Source of the DNA: Actinomycetota bacterium
GTDB taxonomy: Bacteria > Actinomycetota > Nitriliruptoria > Nitriliruptorales > Nitriliruptoraceae
Direction: 5' to 3'
Length of the DNA stretch: 64,000 nucleotides
Assembly (NCBI GenBank): GCA_019347575.1
Contig: JAHWKY010000010.1
Coordinates: 79,239 to 143,238 of the forward strand
This document shows positions 60,194 through 64,000 of this stretch, in pieces. The translations under genes were made by a program, and so were the position numbers. Position 1 is the first letter of the stretch; every line of letters begins with the position of its first letter. The notes under the pieces are model-generated. The model was not told the DNA's origin, ran no database searches, and worked only from the letters and a program-made list of their open reading frames with translations.

Positions 60194-60811
60194 CTACGGC
60201 AAGAACGCGGCGAACTGCACGTTCGTGCACTGCCCAACGTTGGGCTGTCCGCTGTAGCAGCCCTCGTTGAAGGAGTGGATCTGCTCGTTGACCAACTCCG
60301 GGATCATCGGCCCGTGGCTCCGCAGCACGAGGTGGATCTCCGCGCCTTGGGGATCGGTGAGGCCGTCGTTGTGCAGGAGCTGTCCCTGTTCAGTGCGTCC
60401 TGAAGTGTCTCCCACGGCCATGCGCCCACCCCAGCTTGCTTGCCCGCTGTCTCCGACCACGTGCCCGGCGCTCCACAGTGCAGTGGGCTCGCCTCGGTTG
60501 TTCAACAGGTCGGGAACTCCGCACATGGAGATCACGGTCGCCCCGTCCATCATCGGCGACGTGCATGTCTGCGGGTCGTTGAACGCGACGAACCAGATCG
60601 TGTACGCGTTTCCCGCCGTCAGATCATTTCCGCTGAAGGTGAACGAGACCCCATCGGGTTGCCGAACCAGCGTCGCGTCGGCTCCCGCTACCACCGAACC
60701 GGGCCCGGGAAACGTACGGACCTCTTCACGTGAGGGGGAACCGGCCGTCGCCGGCAAGGACCCGCCCACAAGCAAAGTCCCGATCAGTATTGCTGTCCAT
60801 ATTCGCCGCAT
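60194..60811 (-). CDS. Secreted protein of unknown function
   Basis: 205 residues. A clean Sec signal (RRIWTAILIGTLLVGGSLPA, cleavage after TAG). The mature part has FSGNDLTAGNAYTIWFVAFN, then CTSPMMDGATVISMCG, and two cysteines near the C-terminus (GCYSGQPNVGQC). The pattern of strands and HLVLRSHGPMIPELVNEQIH suggests an immunoglobulin-like or CHRD-like sandwich held by disulfides. Family not recognised. It lies 74 bp downstream of the haloperoxidase-like gene on the same strand. Confidence 0.75.
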   Translation of the reverse strand: MRRIWTAILIGTLLVGGSLPATAGSPSREEVRTFPGPGSVVAGADATLVRQPDGVSFTFSGNDLTAGNAYTIWFVAFNDPQTCTSPMMDGATVISMCGVPDLLNNRGEPTALWSAGHVVGDSGQASWGGRMAVGDTSGRTEQGQLLHNDGLTDPQGAEIHLVLRSHGPMIPELVNEQIHSFNEGCYSGQPNVGQCTNVQFAAFLP

Positions 60812-60885
60812 GACTCTTCCTCCTGGTTAGGTTGCGTGTCTTCTAGGGGGGCGAACGATCACGTTCTAGCCGTCGACCCGGACGT

Positions 60886-62265
60886 TCAATCTCTCTTGCA
60901 GGCGCTGGAGCCTGCGCCGGTGCCTGCTTCGAGCAGCCGCGTCCTCACGATCTCGCGAGCGATCTCCTTGCCGGCCTCCCGCCCGGCGTCGTTGGTGAAC
61001 TGGAACTGGATCCCGCCGTAGATGCGTGAGCGACCGGCTTCGCGCGCCGCGGCGCTGAACGTTTCGTAGGCGCGCGTCGATGAGCCGGACTCGTCTGTAA
61101 ACGAGAAGGCGATGTGATCGGTGCAGTAGAAGCTCGCCAGGATCTCCGATGCCGCGCCGGCGAACATCGACGTCCCCGAGGTGTGCTCCGGCGTCCCTCC
61201 GAAGACCGAACAGAAGGGCACTGTCGTCGCTGAACAGATCCCGGGCCGCGGGTTCCAGTTCGGGTCTTCCTCGGTCGCGGGGTTCCCGTCGGTGCTCGCC
61301 TGACGGATCGCATCGCCCGGCCTCCAGAAATGGAAGTTGTACTTGTCGCTCCACGTCGTGGCCACGGAGTCTGCGATGCCCATCCTGAGCAGCGCCAGCA
61401 GGCGTGTCGTGTCGGACAGCGACCCGGCCGTGTCCTGATCGGAGATCACGTTCAGCGCAACCTTGAACCACATTCCGGTCTCTTTGACCGTGCCGCCCTC
61501 GGCGAGCCAGTGCCGCGCGATCGCCGCGCGCTCGGGATCGGCGTCGGTGAAGCTTCCTAGTGCCTTGACCTCGTTGAAGTCCTCGGCGTACTCAGCACTG
61601 GTGAGGTCGGGTGGTCCACTCGATAGATGACCGGCCACTGAGTTCACGCCGAAGGGCGTCATGTTGCGGAACTGGGTCGAGCCGAAGTTGCGGGGGAACG
61701 CTCCGGGACCGGTGCCCCCGGGCTTGGATTCGCCCGTTTGGGTCCCGTCGTTGGAGCGGATCGACACCACTTCGCTGCCGACGGCAGCTCCCCAGGAGCG
61801 TCCGGCCTCGACTGCGGGATCCGATCCCAGCGCGGCAAGCTCTTCGGCATGTGCCTGGTCAAGCGCGTCCTTGACCGTCGTGTTGGACGCGAACAGCGAT
61901 GACAGCACGGCGTGTGCGGCCGCGCTCGCGGCGGCCTCTCGGCTGCCTCCCGCGGGTGCGCCGTCGTACGAAGCGACGAGGGCACGGCCTCGCGTCGACA
62001 GACCATCAGCGACTTCGATGCCGTTGACCGCGTCGTACATCGCTGCGGTGGTCATCGCATAAGAGCGCCCGGCACCGGGGGTTGCGGTGTGTAGTCCAGG
62101 GTTCCCAGATCGAACCGCATCGAAGGACCGTTCGATCCAGCGAGTGGCGACGTTTCCCGAGCTTGCCGGAGAAACACCACTGCTGGACGGTGCTGCCGAT
62201 GGCTCGTTGGCGGCGGCGGTCAGGACGCTGCTCGCCAGCACGGCCATGATCAGCAGGCCGAGCAA
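60886..62265 (-). CDS. Vanadium-haloperoxidase/PAP2-like secreted protein lacking the ligand histidine
   Basis: 459 residues from TTG 62265. The haloperoxidase blocks appear in order: SDKYNFHFWRPGDAIR (Lys and Arg that bind vanadate), GTPEHTSGTSMFAGA (acid-base His), and RIYGGIQFQFTND, where the ligand His is replaced by Gln420 (codon CAG, 61006-61008). Signal peptide LLIMAVLASSVLTAAA. An ATG at 62318 overlapping the methyltransferase stop begins MTATTTGARKAPRRLHL, a natural signal N-terminus, but one base is lacking before LLGLLIMA; a frameshift there is likely. Activity is doubtful. Confidence 0.8.
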   Translation of the reverse strand: MLGLLIMAVLASSVLTAAANEPSAAPSSSGVSPASSGNVATRWIERSFDAVRSGNPGLHTATPGAGRSYAMTTAAMYDAVNGIEVADGLSTRGRALVASYDGAPAGGSREAAASAAAHAVLSSLFASNTTVKDALDQAHAEELAALGSDPAVEAGRSWGAAVGSEVVSIRSNDGTQTGESKPGGTGPGAFPRNFGSTQFRNMTPFGVNSVAGHLSSGPPDLTSAEYAEDFNEVKALGSFTDADPERAAIARHWLAEGGTVKETGMWFKVALNVISDQDTAGSLSDTTRLLALLRMGIADSVATTWSDKYNFHFWRPGDAIRQASTDGNPATEEDPNWNPRPGICSATTVPFCSVFGGTPEHTSGTSMFAGAASEILASFYCTDHIAFSFTDESGSSTRAYETFSAAAREAGRSRIYGGIQFQFTNDAGREAGKEIAREIVRTRLLEAGTGAGSSACKRD

Positions 62266-62314
62266 GGCAGGTGCAGGCGGCGAGGGGCCTTGCGCGCCCC
62301 GGTCGTGGTCGCTG

Positions 62315-63184
62315 TCATCGGTCGGTCCCTCCCTTGGCGCCCGAGGCGACGATCAGCTCGCACGGCCCTTCGAACCCGTCACCAGCCTCGAAGCGTGCGA
62401 GCTCTGCCACGATCTCGTCCCACGCGTCCTCGCGTTCGGTTGCGTCGAGCGCCGACAGCATCTGGTGCAGCGCACCGAACGACTCGCGCTCGAACCGCAC
62501 GCACTCCGCGGCGCTCGGCATGCGCAGCGGCGCAGCCACGCGGTGGGTCCTCACGTCGGAGAACCCGGCCGCGGTGAGCGCGTCTTCGATGACGCCTGGC
62601 GAACCGAGGCTGAAGGGTCCCGGTTGCCCGACGGCGGGCGGTGGAAGGTTCGCCCGTCGCCGGATGATCGACACGGGGATCGAGAAGAACTCGTTGTTCG
62701 TCGCCGTCGAGTACACGACCGCACCGACGCGGCCACCGGGGCGAAGCACTCGATGCATGCCGGCCAGCGCGCCCTGCTGGTCCGGGAAGTAGATGAGCCC
62801 GACGCGGGAGACCACGGCGTCGAAGGTGCCCTCGGGCAGATCGAGGTTCTCGCCGTCGAGCTCCCTGGTGGCGACGTTGGTGGCGCCTGCACGCGCGGCC
62901 TCGCTGGCGGCGAACGTCAGGATCGCTGGCGAGATGTCGGTCGCGAGGACCCGACCGGTGGGTCCCACGCGACGCGCTGCGGCGAGGGTCTGGCCGCCCG
63001 CGCCGGCCGCGACATCGAGCACGTGGCTACCGATCCCGATGCCCGCTTCGTCCAGCATGAGCTCGGTCGCCTCGCCGAGCCACGCCTCCAGCGTCGGCGC
63101 CCACCGGTGCCAGGCCTCGGCCGCGTCCTGCCACTGCTGCCGGGTTGTCGTCTTGTACTGCACAGGGTTGAAGGTCAGGGTCAC
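62315..63184 (-). CDS. SAM-dependent class I methyltransferase
   Basis: 289 residues from GTG 63184 (GAGGAG 8 nt upstream). VLDVAAGAGGQTLAAARRVG is motif I; VLATDISPAILTFAASEA, DLPEGTFDAVVSRVGLIYFP and HRVLRPGGRVGAVVYS are the following motifs. It resembles UbiE/COQ5-like small-molecule methyltransferases; the C-terminal ~100 residues would choose the substrate. The end overlaps the native start of the haloperoxidase-like gene. Confidence 0.85.
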   Translation of the reverse strand: MTLTFNPVQYKTTTRQQWQDAAEAWHRWAPTLEAWLGEATELMLDEAGIGIGSHVLDVAAGAGGQTLAAARRVGPTGRVLATDISPAILTFAASEAARAGATNVATRELDGENLDLPEGTFDAVVSRVGLIYFPDQQGALAGMHRVLRPGGRVGAVVYSTATNNEFFSIPVSIIRRRANLPPPAVGQPGPFSLGSPGVIEDALTAAGFSDVRTHRVAAPLRMPSAAECVRFERESFGALHQMLSALDATEREDAWDEIVAELARFEAGDGFEGPCELIVASGAKGGTDR

Positions 63185-63354
63185 AACACACTCCTCGATC
63201 GTTGACGTGGTCCGCGAAGCCCCGGGGGGCTCCAGGCAAGAGTGCGACGTTCAGAAGCGCGGATCCTGTTCATGTCTTCCTCCATTTCGTTTTGAGTGAC
63301 TTGGGCTACTTCGACGTTCCTTCGCAGCGTCGTGGCTCGCCGGGACACCGCGGG

Positions 63355-64000
63355 TCAGGCCCCGGACGGGTCGATGTTCTGGTTGACGTGGAAGAGGTTG
63401 TCGGGGTCGTACTGCTTCTTGATCTCGACGAGGCGGCCGTAGTTGTCCCCGTAGTTCGCCCGGACCCGGGCGTGGTCGTCGTCGGACATGAAGTTCACGT
63501 ACCCGCCCTCGGCTGAATGCGGCGCCAGGGCCTCGTAGTAGTCGCGGACCCAGCGGATGTTCGCGGCGTTGTCTGCCGCGTCCGGCCACATCCCGGCGAT
63601 CACGGCGGCGAACGACGCGTCGCGGAACGCGAACGCGGTCGCATCGGCGTCGACATCGTGGACCGCACCGTCGATCGGGTACAGGTGCATGGTGGCCTGC
63701 ACCGCCGGCACGCTCGGCCCGTGCTCGAGGTGCGCAGCGATCGCCTCGTCGGTGAGTTCGGGGACGAAGTTGGCCTTCCAGTAGTGCTGCAGTCCGGGCG
63801 GCAGCAGCGCGTCGAACGCGCTGTTCAGTGCCGGGTAGGGCATCCGTCCGACGTGCTCGGCGACCGGTTCTGCGATGTCACGGAAGGTGCGCAGTAGGTC
63901 GGCGCCGTCGTCGTCGGAGCCGTTGAAGCAGGGGACGAGGATCATGAAGGTGTCGCCGTGGCGGTCGGGCGGGATGAAGGGCAGGGGGGGTGCGATCTGG
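63355..64000 (-). CDS. FAD-linked oxidase (BBE family), C-terminal part
   Basis: The gene enters from the right edge; 214 codons are visible. PALNSAFDALLPPGLQHYWK, RDYYEALAPHSAEGGYVNFM and IKKQYDPDNLFHVNQNIDPS match the berberine-bridge-like tail of FAD-linked oxidases (YxxxYxxNxxxL...DPxNxFxxNqnI). The FAD domain lies outside the window. A 170-bp gap to the methyltransferase (63185-63354) contains nothing recognisable. Confidence 0.88.
   Translation of the reverse strand, partial: QIAPPLPFIPPDRHGDTFMILVPCFNGSDDDGADLLRTFRDIAEPVAEHVGRMPYPALNSAFDALLPPGLQHYWKANFVPELTDEAIAAHLEHGPSVPAVQATMHLYPIDGAVHDVDADATAFAFRDASFAAVIAGMWPDAADNAANIRWVRDYYEALAPHSAEGGYVNFMSDDDHARVRANYGDNYGRLVEIKKQYDPDNLFHVNQNIDPSGA

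Overview
The window is high-GC DNA from an actinobacterium. Three things point there: most starts are GTG or TTG with stop/start overlaps of the GTGA type; the housekeeping order (eno-mazG, mfd, pth-rplY, prs-glmU, tRNA-Gln, ispE-rsmA-tatD, metG, rsmI, PMT mannosyltransferase) is typical of Actinomycetota; and PadR-HAAS, SigE-like ECF, IclR and F420/LLM-type proteins occur together. A deep-branching class such as Nitriliruptoria or Acidimicrobiia is possible, but I cannot fix the taxon from sequence alone.

Region 1 (1-25.7 kb) is a chromosomal core, mostly on the minus strand. It covers glycolysis (5' end of eno), nucleotide clean-up (mazG), a secreted foldase, transcription-coupled repair (mfd), translation (pth, rplY, tRNA-Gln, metG, rsmA, rsmI), PRPP and UDP-GlcNAc synthesis (prs, glmU), isoprenoids (ispE), DNA alkylation repair (ogt) and protein O-mannosylation. 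Between these lie a perfect 35-bp tandem repeat array upstream of mfd, a leaderless PadR promoter with its operator between -35 and -10, an ECF sigma factor coupled to a large membrane-anchored sensor, and several hairpins.

Region 2 (25.7-32.1 kb) is mixed accessory DNA: a small lipoprotein with a clear terminator, GNAT and SnoaL-like proteins, a molybdopterin oxidoreductase fused to a membrane domain, broken YbjN and HtrA pieces, a VOC protein, a DUF2330 protein and a MazF-type toxin with only a remnant antitoxin.

Region 3 (32.1-58.7 kb) is an aromatic catabolism island. Fourteen minus-strand genes (45006 down to 32132) are packed tightly enough to be one operon. They encode a two-subunit hydroquinone 1,2-dioxygenase (the Fe-ligand pattern of the PnpD/HapD family is visible), a semialdehyde dehydrogenase, maleylacetate reductase, a two-subunit 3-oxoadipate-type CoA-transferase, a Liv-type ABC importer, a MoxR AAA+ ATPase and an intradiol (hydroxyquinol/catechol-type) dioxygenase. 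Read together they convert hydroquinone or hydroxyquinol to maleylacetate, then 3-oxoadipate, then 3-oxoadipyl-CoA; no thiolase is in the window. An IclR regulator diverges from the operon. Nearby are an LLM oxidoreductase, a CoxE-like VWA protein (likely partner of MoxR), an aldo/keto reductase, a second copy of the operon's NTF2-like protein, a KstD/fumarate-reductase-like flavoprotein, a sugar-type ABC importer with an ATPase-permease fusion, and an AcoR-like activator.

Region 4 (58.7-64 kb) begins with a 1.5-kb stretch of gene remnants (Pnkp C-terminus, RTX-type repeat, class V aminotransferase tail). It then holds a minus-strand group: a FAD-linked oxidase (cut by the right edge), a SAM methyltransferase, a vanadium-haloperoxidase-like protein that lacks the vanadate-ligand histidine, and a secreted protein of unknown function.
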